Positions 19,749 to 28,545 of a DNA stretch of 64,000 nt are shown in pieces (the stretch's first letter is position 1; each line of letters begins with the position of its first letter). The notes under the pieces are model-generated. The model worked only from the letters and a program-made list of their open reading frames with translations. It was not told the origin of the DNA and did not search any database. The position numbers were made by a program, and so were the translations under genes. The DNA comes from an uncultured Pelagimonas sp. (lineage in GTDB: Bacteria > Pseudomonadota > Alphaproteobacteria > Rhodobacterales > Rhodobacteraceae), in the NCBI GenBank assembly GCA_947497905.1, contig CANMIH010000007.1:151391-215390 (forward strand), in the 5' to 3' direction.

Positions 19749-20612
19749 ATGAAAACGACTCTCACCTTCGCAGCCGCAGCGCTGCTTTCCACCACAGCCT
19801 CCGCGGCTGATCTGACTATCACCAACTTCACTCCAAACGAGGGTAGCCTGTTTCCGGTGGCTTCAAGTCTGATCGAAGGCCCAAATGAGGTCATCCTCGT
19901 CGACGCGCAGTTTGAAAAAGACGACGCCGAGCAACTGGTCGAGATGATCAAAGCAACCGGCAAGTCCCTGACAACCGTTTATGTCAGCCACAAAGACCCG
20001 GATTTCTATTTCGGTCTGGACGCGGTCCGTGCAGCCTATCCGGATGTCAAAATTGTCGCGACGCCTGAAACCGTGAAAGGCATCGAGCAAACCATCCAGA
20101 TCAAGTATGACTTTTGGGGGCCAATCTTGGAAGGCAACGCCCCTTCGGAGCTGATTGTGCCTGAAGTGATGGAAGGTGACAGCCTGACAGTTGATGGCGA
20201 ACCCGTTCAGGTGATCGGCCTCGACGGTCATGACCCGGTCCACACTTTCCTCTGGGTGCCTTCCGAAAAGACCGTGTTGGGCGGTGTTGTTCTTTATGAA
20301 AACCTGCATGTCTGGATGGCTGATACTGCAACGCCTGAGAGTCGTCATAAGTGGCGTGCCACGCTGGATCAGCTTCTGGCCCTGAACCCTGAGCGGATTT
20401 TTCCAGGGCACGTCATTGGTGACAGTGCCGAAGACGCAAGCATCGTTGACTTCACCAAAGCGTATATTGCTGCCTTTGAAGCCGCTGCCAAAACTGCGGA
20501 ATCTTCCGTTGAACTAACAGCTGCAATGAAGGCCGCTTACCCAACCTTTGAAAACGTGAGCGACCTGGAGCTGGGTGCCAAAGTCGTCAAAGGCGAGCGT
20601 TCCTGGCCGTAA
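19749..20612 (+). CDS. MBL-fold protein with altered metal motif, exported
   Basis: A 287-residue protein with a signal peptide (FAAAALLSTTASAAD, cleavage near residue 20) and a metallo-beta-lactamase fold (NEVILVDAQFEKDDAEQLVE, GLDGHDPVHTFLWVPSEKTVLGG, PERIFPGHVIGDS). The usual HxHxDH is replaced by HKDPDF, closer to the HxExD form of flavodiiron proteins and lacking two metal histidines. It may bind one metal or have another function. RBS-spaced 14 bases after the DsbA-family gene. Confidence 0.85.
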   Translation: MKTTLTFAAAALLSTTASAADLTITNFTPNEGSLFPVASSLIEGPNEVILVDAQFEKDDAEQLVEMIKATGKSLTTVYVSHKDPDFYFGLDAVRAAYPDVKIVATPETVKGIEQTIQIKYDFWGPILEGNAPSELIVPEVMEGDSLTVDGEPVQVIGLDGHDPVHTFLWVPSEKTVLGGVVLYENLHVWMADTATPESRHKWRATLDQLLALNPERIFPGHVIGDSAEDASIVDFTKAYIAAFEAAAKTAESSVELTAAMKAAYPTFENVSDLELGAKVVKGERSWP

Positions 20613-20715
20613 GTGCCGAATTGGTGTCATCAGCTGACTAGTTAGGTAAACGAAATTCGACAAGCGGTGTGGGGGCAGCACGCTCCCACACCTGATCTCC
20701 AGCCATTTCTCAGGA

Positions 20716-21117
20716 ATGAATAAAATGATTGAAACACTGGAAAAACAATCCGGGCGGGTTCTAGGCATCTTGCGGATCATGACAGGCCTTCTTTTTCTGG
20801 CGCATGGCACGCAGAAAATCCTCAACTTCCCCGCACCGCCAGAGTGGGAACTCGTGGCTTTCTCGATGCCATGGATTGCTGGTATCATGGAGCTGATCGG
20901 TGGCTCTTTGATTGTTCTGGGCCTTTTCACGCGTCCGGTGGCATTCCTACTGTCGGGTTTGATGGCGAGCGCCTATTTCATCGCTCATGCCCCGCAGAAC
21001 TTTTACCCGATCCTGAATGGTGGCGATGCCGCAATTCTGTACTGCTTTGTTTTTCTTTACTTCGTGTTTTCCGGCCCCGGTCGTTGGAGCTTTGACGCGA
21101 AGCTAGGTCGCGGATAA
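20716..21117 (+). CDS. DoxX family membrane protein
   Basis: A 133-residue protein with four hydrophobic segments and the DoxX hallmark GLLFLAHGTQKILNFP near the N terminus. The family is linked to quinone or sulfur redox systems and to resistance to reactive compounds. In this operon it may supply the membrane arm for the DsbA-like protein (inference). Confidence 0.85.
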   Translation: MNKMIETLEKQSGRVLGILRIMTGLLFLAHGTQKILNFPAPPEWELVAFSMPWIAGIMELIGGSLIVLGLFTRPVAFLLSGLMASAYFIAHAPQNFYPILNGGDAAILYCFVFLYFVFSGPGRWSFDAKLGRG

Positions 21118-21132
21118 TCGAGGAGAAGATTA

Positions 21133-21756
21133 ATGACCCATTCAAACCTGCGTCGTAAAATTCTGACTGGAATGGCTTCCGTTTCGGGGAGTCTGTTTTT
21201 GTCGCGAACCGCCTTGGCAGCTGAGCTGACACCGCGCGCAACAGAAGGGCCATTTTATCCAACGGGTTCCATGCGCATGACAGACACCGACAATGACTTG
21301 GTTAAGGTCGCGGGGCTAGTGCGCTAGGCGGGCGGGGAAATCATCACGCTCCAAGGCCAGATAACAGATCGCGATGGAGCTCCCTTGCCAGGGGCACGCA
21401 TCGAAATCTGGCAGTGTGACGTGAATGGAAAGTACCTGCACCCCGGTGACAATCGTTTGGTGGCCTATGATCAAGGCTTTCAGGGCTTTGGCCATAACAT
21501 CACAGATGACGCCGGAAACTATGCTTTCCGCACGATCAAGCCGACCAAATACCCGGGACGCACACCGCATATTCATGTGAAAGTCTTTGACGGAAATCGA
21601 GAACTGCTGACCACCCAGTTCTACGTGGCTGGCAACCCCGACAATGCAAGAGACAACCTTTATCGCAGAATGTCGAAAGCTGATGCCGAGGCTGTCTCCA
21701 TGACGTTCACCAAAGGGCCAAAGGGCCCAGAGACCATCGTAAACATTGTTGTCTGA
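21133..21756 (+). pseudogene. Intradiol ring-cleavage dioxygenase with in-frame amber codon
   Basis: One frame from ATG 21133 to TGA 21756 would give about 207 residues, but TAG at 21325-21327 interrupts it after codon 64. The N-terminal part has a Tat-like or Sec-like signal (NLRRKILTGMASVSGSLFL) and TEGPFYPTGS, the start of the protocatechuate 3,4-dioxygenase-like fold. After the stop the frame continues intact with GKYLHPGDNRL, NYAFRTIKPTKYPGRTPHIH and VKVFDGN, containing the tyrosines and the HxH pair expected for Fe(III). One base change (CAG to TAG) would explain it. No other damage is seen, so readthrough or a very recent mutation is possible. Confidence 0.85.
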
Positions 21757-21788
21757 CGTTCTTGGTCAGATCAGGAAAGGTGCAGAAA

Positions 21789-22610
21789 ATGAAACACACT
21801 TTGATCTCGGGTGCTTTGGCAGTCCTGTCACCAGCCGTCACAGCTGCACAATCCGCTGATGACTTCACCTATGTTGCGGGCAATGTCTATTACTTCCAGA
21901 ACGGCAGCTACAATTCCCTTGTTGTGGCGACCGATGAAGGGACCGTGGTCGTCGATCCAAACGGGCGCATAGCCCGAAAGCTGCAGGACAACCTGCCCGC
22001 GCTGACGGATCAGCCCGTGACGCATTTGATCTTTTCGCACTCCCATGGCGATCACGCCTCGGGTGGCGGAGCTTATGGTGACATTGAAGCCATCGCGTAT
22101 GCGAACGCTCCGGCAAAACTGGGCGACGTCGACCTGGATGTTCAATTCGAACAGAAGCACAGCTTTCAGCTGGGCGGCAACACAATTGAGCTGACCTACC
22201 TTGGGCCAGGTGATGAAGTGGATATGATCGCCACGGTCGTGTGCCCTGAAAAAGTTGTCTTTTTTGTCGATGTCTCTGCACCCGAACGTATGTTCTACAC
22301 CAGCCTGGGCGGAGACAATGTTGACGGTTGGTATCAGCAGATTCTCACTGCCGAAGCACTGGACTTCGATATCTTTGTGCCGGGTCACGGGCGTATGGGC
22401 AATCACAGCGACCTGACAAATGTCAAGCTCTACATGGAAGAGTTGCGCGCAGATGTTCTGGCGGGACTAAAGGTCGGGAAATCAGCGAACCAATTGGCAA
22501 ACGAGCTCACCTACCCCGAGCGAAGTCACTGGCAGCAATATGATGCCTGGCGACCGAGCAATGTACGCGGAATGGCAGAGCATCTGATCCACAGCGGCGC
22601 AGTTGACTAA
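21789..22610 (+). CDS. MBL-fold metallo-hydrolase, exported
   Basis: A 273-residue protein with a signal peptide (LISGALAVLSPAVTAAQS) and the complete metal motif SHSHGDHASGG, plus VPGHGRMG further on. Start at ATG 21789, preceded by AGGAAAGG. The upstream alternative at 21762 lacks an RBS. It belongs to periplasmic MBL hydrolases related to quinoprotein-relay proteins. It is the last gene of the operon. Confidence 0.88.
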   Translation: MKHTLISGALAVLSPAVTAAQSADDFTYVAGNVYYFQNGSYNSLVVATDEGTVVVDPNGRIARKLQDNLPALTDQPVTHLIFSHSHGDHASGGGAYGDIEAIAYANAPAKLGDVDLDVQFEQKHSFQLGGNTIELTYLGPGDEVDMIATVVCPEKVVFFVDVSAPERMFYTSLGGDNVDGWYQQILTAEALDFDIFVPGHGRMGNHSDLTNVKLYMEELRADVLAGLKVGKSANQLANELTYPERSHWQQYDAWRPSNVRGMAEHLIHSGAVD

Positions 22611-22811
22611 TGAAAATTCCGCCGGTTTCGGATTTACATCACCCAGACCGGTAATCCCTTGAAAAAGCGCTGATAGCGATACTTATGCCATCCCAATGTC
22701 TTGAGCAGTCATTCAAACAACCTGCAGAACCGGTCGGTTTGGGCTCAGAGCAGCTGATCCTCCCCCACAGAAGTGGTCCTCCGCTATGTTTAGGAAAACG
22801 GAGGATTCACG

Positions 22812-23170
22812 ATGGTCAACAAGCGACCAAAGCCGGAAGAGATTGTCACGAAGTTACGGCAGGTTGAAGTTCTGACCGCGCAAGGAATGCCGCGTCTGGA
22901 TGCGATCCGGCAGATTGGGGTGACTGAACAGACCTACTACCGCTGGAGTGCAGGCGGATAGTGAAAAGCGTCCAGTGGACGGTTTTCCCGCCAAACAAGT
23001 ACGGAGGAATTGGCACAGACCAATTGAAGGAACTGAAGCGACTACAGAAAGAGAATGAGCGTTTGCGCAAGGCGGTATCGGATCTGACTTTGGACAAGCT
23101 CATCTTGGCGGAAGCTGCAAAGGGAGTGAGGGGCGCCCCGGAAACGGTCATCAGACCGTTTCAGCCCTGA
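22812..23170 (+). pseudogene. IS3 OrfA, broken by insert
   Basis: The N terminus MVNKRPKPEEIVTKLRQVEV, then GVTEQTYYRW, is a normal IS3 OrfA helix-turn-helix. At 22947 a hairpin insert brings in TAG at 22959-22961. The second half (KYGGIGTDQLKELKRL, then QKENERLRKAVSDLTLDKLI) is intact in another frame from about 22994. A second insert replaces the last residues after AEAAKG. Confidence 0.85.
22947..22993. repeat. Palindromic insert in IS3 orfA (type B)
   Basis: Core GAAAAGCGTCC, loop AGT, GGACGGTTTTC: an 11-bp stem with one mismatch. Flanks AGGCGGATAGT and CCCGCC match those of the IS5 insert at 1300-1348. It sits in the codons after TYYRW. The same insert is at 61964-62010 in copy 2. Confidence 0.7.
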
Positions 23171-23184
23171 ACGGGCGGAGCCCC
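23126..23184. repeat. About 58-bp palindromic insert in IS3 (type C)
   Basis: Contains a perfect 9-bp hairpin (gaaacggtc, atca, gaccgtttc at 23141-23162) flanked by AGGGGC on the left and GCCCCT on the right, so the whole can fold into a branched structure. It lies at the orfA end/orfB start junction. The same insert is at about 62143-62201 in copy 2. Confidence 0.6.
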
Positions 23185-23195
23185 TAAGCCCCGCT

Positions 23196-24033
23196 CGTCG
23201 CCGTGCTTGCATTGATCGTGTTCGGGCTGAGTTGAATATCTCGGAACGTCCCGCTGCCCGGCAGTCGTTTGCAAAGCAAACGATGAGAGAGGGCTTGCCG
23301 CGTTCTGAAGCAACACCGATCCACGCAGCGTAAGGTGCCAGTTGGTCGTCCGGATGAAGAACGATTGGTGGCCGACATGATCGAGCTGACCCGGCAATAT
23401 GGCCGCTACGGCTATCGTCGGATCGCAGCGCTGCTGAGAGATGGGGGCTGGCACGTTAACGACAAACGAGTCGAAAGGCTGTGGCGACGAGAGGGGCTGA
23501 AAGTGCCAATGAAACAACCAAAGAAGGGGCGGCTCTGGCTGAATGACGGATCGTGTGTTCGGCTACGGCCAGAGTACCGTGATCATGTTTGGTCTTACGA
23601 CTTCATCCATTGCCGGACTGATGACGGTATGGCGTTCCGCACGCTCAACATCATCGACGAATACAGCCGGGAATGCCTGGCAATCCGCGTAGATCGCAGG
23701 CTGAACTCCGGCAACGTCATCGATGTGCTGAGCGACCTGCTCATCCTGCGCGGCGCGCCTTCGTTCATTCGGTCCGACAATGGCCCGGAGTTCGTTGCGC
23801 AGGCCGTGCAGGACTGGATCAAAGCTGTCGGTGCAAAGACGGCTTACATCGAACCCGGCTCTCCTTGGGAGAACGGATACTGCGAAAGCTTCTACAGCCT
23901 GCCAGAAGCTCAAATCCTGATCGAAGAATGGAGGAAACACTACAACACCAAACGCCCACATAGTGCTCTAGGCTACCACCCTCCGGCCACGGAAACCTTC
24001 GTCCAGATGGACCAAAGGCCGGTCATGCACTAA
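23196..24033 (+). pseudogene. IS3 OrfB transposase, disrupted (copy 1)
   Basis: The longest open part (23335-24033, 232 residues) holds the integrase core: YGYRRIAALLRDGGWHVNDK, DHVWSYDFIHCRTDDG (first Asp), FIRSDNGPEF (second Asp) and SPWENGYCESF (Glu). The N-terminal 40 codons are cut off by the 40-bp insert. Copy 1 also lacks 42 bases after CESF that copy 2 retains (NARFRDEFLNGE). The missing stretch is bounded by a direct repeat cgaaagcttc, so it was probably lost by slippage. Confidence 0.85.
23251..23290. repeat. 40-bp palindromic insert in IS3 orfB (type A)
   Basis: Deleting exactly these 40 bases rejoins gaacgtc with gggcttgcc and restores the conserved SERRACRVLKQHRSTQRK of OrfB. 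Left box CTGCCCGGCAG, central perfect stem TCGTTTGC / GCAAACGA with loop AAA, right box GAGAGAGGG. The same insert is in copy 2 at 62268-62307. Confidence 0.75.
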
Positions 24034-24126
24034 CAATCAAATTGGACCACTCAAGTGGGGCTGATCAAGGGCCAATAGATGACGAATGCTGCAAGGTCGA
24101 TCGAAGCCCAACCTTCAACCGGCTTG

Positions 24127-24906
24127 TTAGGGATATGTAGTGAAGCTCTCTTTCGCAAAGGTCAAAATCGGATGATCCACATGGGGCGTCCTGCTTTGAC
24201 GAACCCCGACCTGGAACACGGGGGCAATGATTTCGGGGACGAGAACGTCAGTGGGCGTACCGAACGCGGCGAGCTGGCCCGCATTTAACACCGCAACGCG
24301 GTCGCAGGCGAATGCATGGTTGAGGTCATGAAGGGCCAGAGCAACGGTTCCTTGCTGCGCCTTGACCCAGTCCATTATCGCGATCTGATGACGGATATCG
24401 AGATGGTTGGTCGGCTCGTCGAGGAGAAAGGCCTGGGGTGTCTGGGCTAGAACGCGGGCGATATGGACGCGTTGTTTTTCTCCACCAGAAAGCGCATTGA
24501 ACAGTTTGTTTTTGTAGCTTTCAATAGCCATTTGCTGCATCGCTGCCTCGACGATGTCTCTGTCTTTTGCTCCGAATGGCGTCGCGAAGGACAGCCATGG
24601 TGTGCGACCGAGTTTGACGGCTTCGCGGACGGGGATTGCATCAGTTGTGCCCGCCTCTTGCGTGACAAATCCAAGACGCTGAGCGAGTTTGCGCCTCGGC
24701 AGGCGGTCGACGCGGTCGCCCCCGATGGTGATATGGCCACTATCTGCAGCCAGAAGCCCGGCAATGACGCGCAGGAGTGTTGATTTACCCGATCCGTTGG
24801 GTCCGATCAGTGCCAGTGACTGCCCGGCCTCAATGCTGAGTGAAACGTCACGCAGGATAGGTTTTCCCGAAATCGATTTGGAAATGTTGTCAGCCTGAAT
24901 GCGCAC
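24127..24906 (-). CDS. Fe-siderophore-type ABC transporter ATPase
   Basis: About 259 residues from GTG 24906 (VRIQADNISKSI); ATG 24933 is an alternative that adds 9 residues and overlaps the permease by 44 bases. Walker A is GPNGSGKSTLL, signature LSGGEKQRVHIARVLAQ, Walker B FLLDEPTNHLD, H-loop ALHDLNHAF. It powers the FecCD-type permease next to it. Third gene of a binding protein/permease/ATPase operon. Confidence 0.92.
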   Translation of the reverse strand: MRIQADNISKSISGKPILRDVSLSIEAGQSLALIGPNGSGKSTLLRVIAGLLAADSGHITIGGDRVDRLPRRKLAQRLGFVTQEAGTTDAIPVREAVKLGRTPWLSFATPFGAKDRDIVEAAMQQMAIESYKNKLFNALSGGEKQRVHIARVLAQTPQAFLLDEPTNHLDIRHQIAIMDWVKAQQGTVALALHDLNHAFACDRVAVLNAGQLAAFGTPTDVLVPEIIAPVFQVGVRQSRTPHVDHPILTFAKESFTTYP

Positions 24907-25945
24907 GGGAACTCCGAACCAGAATGATGGCAAAAGCGGGTGCGCCGACCAGTGCGGTCACGACACCGATGGGCAGGGTTTGCCCGGGGATCAACATGCG
25001 GGCCACGATGTCTGCGAGGATGAGGAAAATGCCTCCTGCCAGCGCGGTTGCAGGGATCAGACGCAGGTGCCCTACGCCTACGAGAAAGCGCATAGCATGG
25101 GGAACAACGAGACCAACAAAGCCAATGGCGCCTGTCATCGAGACCATGACGGCAGTGAGAAGGGCAGTGGTGGAGATCAGGACCCCCATCACCAAGCCTG
25201 TGCGAATGCCCATGGACTGCGCCGCTTCGCGACCGAAGGTCATAGCATCGAGAGCACGGAAGTGGAGGAAAATGATAGCGGACCCAATCAGTGTAATTGG
25301 TACAGCAAGATAAACGTCGGGCCAGCGGCTGCCCGAGAGGTTTCCCATCATCCAGAACATAATGCCGCGCGCCTGGTTGGCGTCAGCTGATTTGGCGATG
25401 ATGAGGGCTGTGAGCGCATGGAAAAGCTGAGCTCCTGCAACACCTGCAAGAAGGAGCGCTAGGCTGGACGTGGCTTGGGCGGAGTTGCCGCGCGCCATGC
25501 GGGCGAGCCATGCGACAAAGCCAAAGGCAAGCATGGCACCGATAAAGGCACCCCCAGAGAGGGACAAGGCTCCCGCACCGAAGCCAAGGATCGCAACAGC
25601 GACAGCCCCTGTAGATGCCCCTGCAGACAGCCCAAGGATATAGGGATCAGAGAGCGGGTTGCGCAGCAGCGCTTGTAAAACCACTCCACTGAGTGCGAGC
25701 GACGCGCCGCAGGACAGCGCAATAATCGCGCGGGGGAGGCGGTAGCTCCACAAGATGCCATGATCTATGGGATTGACCTCGCGTGCGGGATAGCCGGCTT
25801 CGATCCTGAGGACCGCCCAGATGTCAGCGAGGGGAATCCGCGTTTCGCCGATGACAAGCGCAAAGCCAAGGGCGGCCACCATGATGGCCACCCCGATCAG
25901 AAGTGTTAGGGCGGGGCGTACCCCGCCAAATGCAAACTGCATCAC
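24890..25945 (-). CDS. FecCD-type ABC transporter permease
   Basis: A 351-residue membrane protein of about 10 helices with FecCD/BtuC blocks: RLPRAIIALSCGASLALSG, NPLSDPYILGLSAGASTGAV and GAIGFVGLVVPHAMRFLVG. It imports a ferric siderophore, haem, cobalamin or similar metal complex. ATG 25945 overlaps the stop of the binding-protein gene by 4 bases. Confidence 0.93.
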   Translation of the reverse strand: MMQFAFGGVRPALTLLIGVAIMVAALGFALVIGETRIPLADIWAVLRIEAGYPAREVNPIDHGILWSYRLPRAIIALSCGASLALSGVVLQALLRNPLSDPYILGLSAGASTGAVAVAILGFGAGALSLSGGAFIGAMLAFGFVAWLARMARGNSAQATSSLALLLAGVAGAQLFHALTALIIAKSADANQARGIMFWMMGNLSGSRWPDVYLAVPITLIGSAIIFLHFRALDAMTFGREAAQSMGIRTGLVMGVLISTTALLTAVMVSMTGAIGFVGLVVPHAMRFLVGVGHLRLIPATALAGGIFLILADIVARMLIPGQTLPIGVVTALVGAPAFAIILVRSSRAHSG

Positions 25946-26943
25946 TTGGACACAGCCTTTTCCATTGCGTCGGCCAACAGTTCAAGGCCCGAAATGGTTC
26001 GGATCGTGGCATCCATGGCGTGTGCGTCAAGCACCAGAACACGTCCCTCTTTCACGGCGTCCATATGGCGGGCGACCGGATCGGTTGCGAGGAAATCCTT
26101 TTTTACGTCGATGGCATCGGCAGGGAATTTGCGACGCTGCAAATCAGCCAAAACGACATACGTGGGGTTTGCCTTCGCAAGAGTTTCCCACCCGACGGTC
26201 GGCCACTCTTCGCTAGAATCCACAACGTTTTCGATGCCGAGCTGTTTCATGATGAAGCCAGGTGCCCCTTTGGCCCCCGCTACATAGGGGTCGGCGTCCA
26301 TCTTAGCGCTCGAGAACCAGAACAGCGCAGACGTGTCGGTCAGATCAAGCGCCTTCGCCCGTTCGATTGCGGCAAATTCGCGTGCTTTGAGATCGGCTAC
26401 GGCTTTTTTGCCGGCTTCGGGCACACCGAAGATTTGCGACAGCTCGATGAGGCCCTGATAGATTACCTCGGTTGAAATGAGTTCCTTGCGCGTTCCGTCT
26501 ACGCCAACGCTGTTGTCCTTGCCGACACAGTCTGCGGGCCAGATATAGGTGGGTACCGAGAGGTCGTGGAACTGTTCACGTGTTCCGACCGAACCTTTTG
26601 GCCCGACATACCATTCGTATTGGCTGGCTACGAGCCCAGGACGTTTGTTCACGACGGCCTCAAAGCTCGGCGTGTTGTCCGCCAGACGCTCGACTTTGGC
26701 ATTCACTTCGGCGAATTCTGGCAGCACATCAGTGAACCAAACGGCGGTGCCTGCGACTTTGTCACCTAGCCCCAGGAGATACAGCGCTTCGGACGTTGCC
26801 TGACCGATGCTGACCACACTTTCGGGCGCAGCATCGTACGTCACTGTGTGACCGCAGTTCTCGATGGTCAGAGGGTAGTCCTGTGCCATGGCCATACTTG
26901 CCGAGAGGGTAGCGACTGCTACACCGTGGGAGATTTTGTTCAT
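25942..26943 (-). CDS. ABC transporter periplasmic binding protein (FecB/BtuF type)
   Basis: A 333-residue protein with a signal peptide (about 20 residues, ending SMAMAQ) and a class III binding-protein fold: [20 protein letters not shown], then [22 protein letters not shown] and [20 protein letters not shown]. The ligand is unknown: siderophore, cobalamin and zinc complexes are all open. A Zur-like palindrome lies about 70 bases upstream of the start. Confidence 0.9.
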   Translation of the reverse strand: MNKISHGVAVATLSASMAMAQDYPLTIENCGHTVTYDAAPESVVSIGQATSEALYLLGLGDKVAGTAVWFTDVLPEFAEVNAKVERLADNTPSFEAVVNKRPGLVASQYEWYVGPKGSVGTREQFHDLSVPTYIWPADCVGKDNSVGVDGTRKELISTEVIYQGLIELSQIFGVPEAGKKAVADLKAREFAAIERAKALDLTDTSALFWFSSAKMDADPYVAGAKGAPGFIMKQLGIENVVDSSEEWPTVGWETLAKANPTYVVLADLQRRKFPADAIDVKKDFLATDPVARHMDAVKEGRVLVLDAHAMDATIRTISGLELLADAMEKAVSK

Positions 26944-27015
26944 GGTATATGTTCCGATCGAGGTGTTATGCAGGGAGTCGCTGGCTACATGCTGCGACCA
27001 ATTCCCGACGCTTTA

Positions 27016-27035
27016 TGTAATGATATAACGTTGCA
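27016..27035 (-). promoter_or_regulatory. Zur-like operator upstream of the ABC importer
   Basis: TGTAATGATATAACGTTGCA is a 20-base near-palindrome of the form TGyAAyGwTATAwCrTTrCA, close to Zur-type boxes. It lies 73 bases before the binding-protein start. If real, the importer is a zinc-responsive system rather than an iron one. Confidence 0.4.
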
Positions 27036-27078
27036 ATCAAGGATGAAATGTTGCCATGTCGGGAATGGAGCTGAACCC

Positions 27079-27414
27079 CTGACAGCGCGTAGGCTTCCTG
27101 CGTCGTCAAAAACAGAGCAGCGGGCGAAAGCACTGGCGGTGGTGCGCTCTGTGGGTTGGGAAGAGGTTGATCCTATGACGCGACCAACGGAGCTTTCTAT
27201 CGGCCAATGCCAGCGTGTGGCCATCGCACGGGCCACCGTTACACGTCCCGCTTTGATTGTCGCTGATGAGCCCACGAGCGCATTAGACAGCGTTTCTATT
27301 CAAAAGGTTAGCATCTTGTTGCGTAAAGCTGCAACCCAGGGGGCTGCTCTGTTGGTGGTCAGCCACGACCTCAGGTTTCTAAGCCGTTTGGCCGACAGAA
27401 CAGTTGTGCTTTAA
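27079..27414 (+). pseudogene. ABC transporter ATPase, C-terminal remnant
   Basis: The frame contains the signature [14 protein letters not shown], Walker [13 protein letters not shown] and [19 protein letters not shown] of a nickel/peptide-type ATPase, but no Walker A. The sequence upstream of about 27080 belongs to the divergent importer's promoter. It ends at 27414 and is a truncated gene, not a subunit of the neighbouring importer. Confidence 0.75.
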
Positions 27415-27660
27415 ACTTGGAATGAATGGATCTTAGGTTAAGTCATTTCTGCAAGCAGTGTCTCTAGACGGTGTGGTGCCTGATGATCAATTCTTCGAAG
27501 CATCTTGCATACGTTGTTGTTGTTTCAGGCTATACCTCAGATGTGGTCCGAAGAGGTTGTAAGAAGCCTCTGGCACCTGTCCGTTGGGTTTGGACATTTA
27601 ATGTCGATTTTCAAACTTGAGACGTAACAAACTCGTTGAACATTGCGGACGAAACGCAGT

Positions 27661-28545
27661 TCAGTCGGGTTTTGCCTTTAGAACCCGATGAGGGGTGACG
27701 GTTGCAGCCCACATAGCCACAAGAATGACCATTGTGGACAAATAGAATGATCCTTTAGGGAGAATATCAAAGAGCAAGAAATCTCCCAAAACTGCAAATA
27801 TCAGGGAAAGATATTCAAACGGTGCTAGCTTAGAAATCTCGCTCTGCTGCAGGGCCAGCGTCATCATGATATGGGCAATTCCTCCGGCAAATCCAGCACC
27901 ACAAAGATATAGAAGCTGCAAAGGGTCGGGGGTGATCCAACCCCAAAATACTGAAATACCTCCAGCACAGGCGCAGGTCAGAGCGAAATAGAATGCAATG
28001 GCGCCAGCGTTCTCGGTCTGAGCTAAACTGCGGACCTGTATTTTGGCACCCGCGGTGAAAACCGCCATGATCAAGGCAAGCCCGACCCCAAAGAGATAGA
28101 GTTGGTCCACATGAGTGGATTGAAGTTCGGGTAGCACCAACACCAGCATGCCTGTAAATCCTAGGACCACAGCAAACCACCGCATCGCATTTACCTCTTC
28201 ACTCAGGAGAATGCGCGCGAGAACAACCGCCAATACTGGTGCCAGGTAACCAATGATCGAAGCATGTGCGAGTGGGAGGAATTTGAGCGAGGCGAAGGAG
28301 GCAAAAAGCGCCGTGCAGCCCAAAAGGCAGCGCATGATATGCGCAAAGGGCCGTTTTGTTTTTAATCCCTTTGGGAAATCCCGTGTCCACATCAAGAACA
28401 GAACCAATGGAAGCAGAGCGATAGCACTGCGAAAGAACACCACCTGTCCAAGCGGCACTTCATCAGCGAGTAATTTCACGAACACCACCATGACCGTGAA
28501 AAAGAAGGTTGCGCCGATACGTAACGCAATGCCAGTTGCTTCCAT
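27661..28545 (-). CDS. DMT-superfamily EamA transporter
   Basis: A 294-residue membrane protein with ten hydrophobic segments in two EamA repeats (GATFFFTVMVVFVKLLADEV early, then LAHASIIGYLAPVLAVVLAR). Members export metabolites or amino acids. The start at ATG 28545 follows AAAGAGAAA. The longer frame to 28701 adds a non-membrane leader without RBS. It stands alone, with convergent or decayed neighbours. Confidence 0.88.
   Translation of the reverse strand: MEATGIALRIGATFFFTVMVVFVKLLADEVPLGQVVFFRSAIALLPLVLFLMWTRDFPKGLKTKRPFAHIMRCLLGCTALFASFASLKFLPLAHASIIGYLAPVLAVVLARILLSEEVNAMRWFAVVLGFTGMLVLVLPELQSTHVDQLYLFGVGLALIMAVFTAGAKIQVRSLAQTENAGAIAFYFALTCACAGGISVFWGWITPDPLQLLYLCGAGFAGGIAHIMMTLALQQSEISKLAPFEYLSLIFAVLGDFLLFDILPKGSFYLSTMVILVAMWAATVTPHRVLKAKPD

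Larger units (their letters stand above)
22755..24067 (+). mobile_element. IS3-family element, copy 1 (disrupted)
   Basis: Ends: left tgatcctcccccacagaag, right (minus strand) tgatcagccccacttgag, then tggtcc in both, making imperfect inverted repeats of about 25 bp. No target duplication is evident. It has the orfA/orfB layout of IS3 elements and is nearly identical to copy 2 at 61772-63165. Three short palindromic inserts (22947-22993, about 23126-23184, 23251-23290) break the genes at the same places as in copy 2. Confidence 0.9.

Noticed and set aside
22751..24071. Target-site duplication around IS3 copy 1
   Set aside because: The flanking bases (cagc and aggg) do not match; the same is true for copy 2.
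26848..27078. N-terminal part of the 188-codon ORF joined to the ABC ATPase remnant
   Set aside because: It overlaps the binding-protein gene and its promoter and has no ATPase motifs; only the part after about 27079 is homologous.
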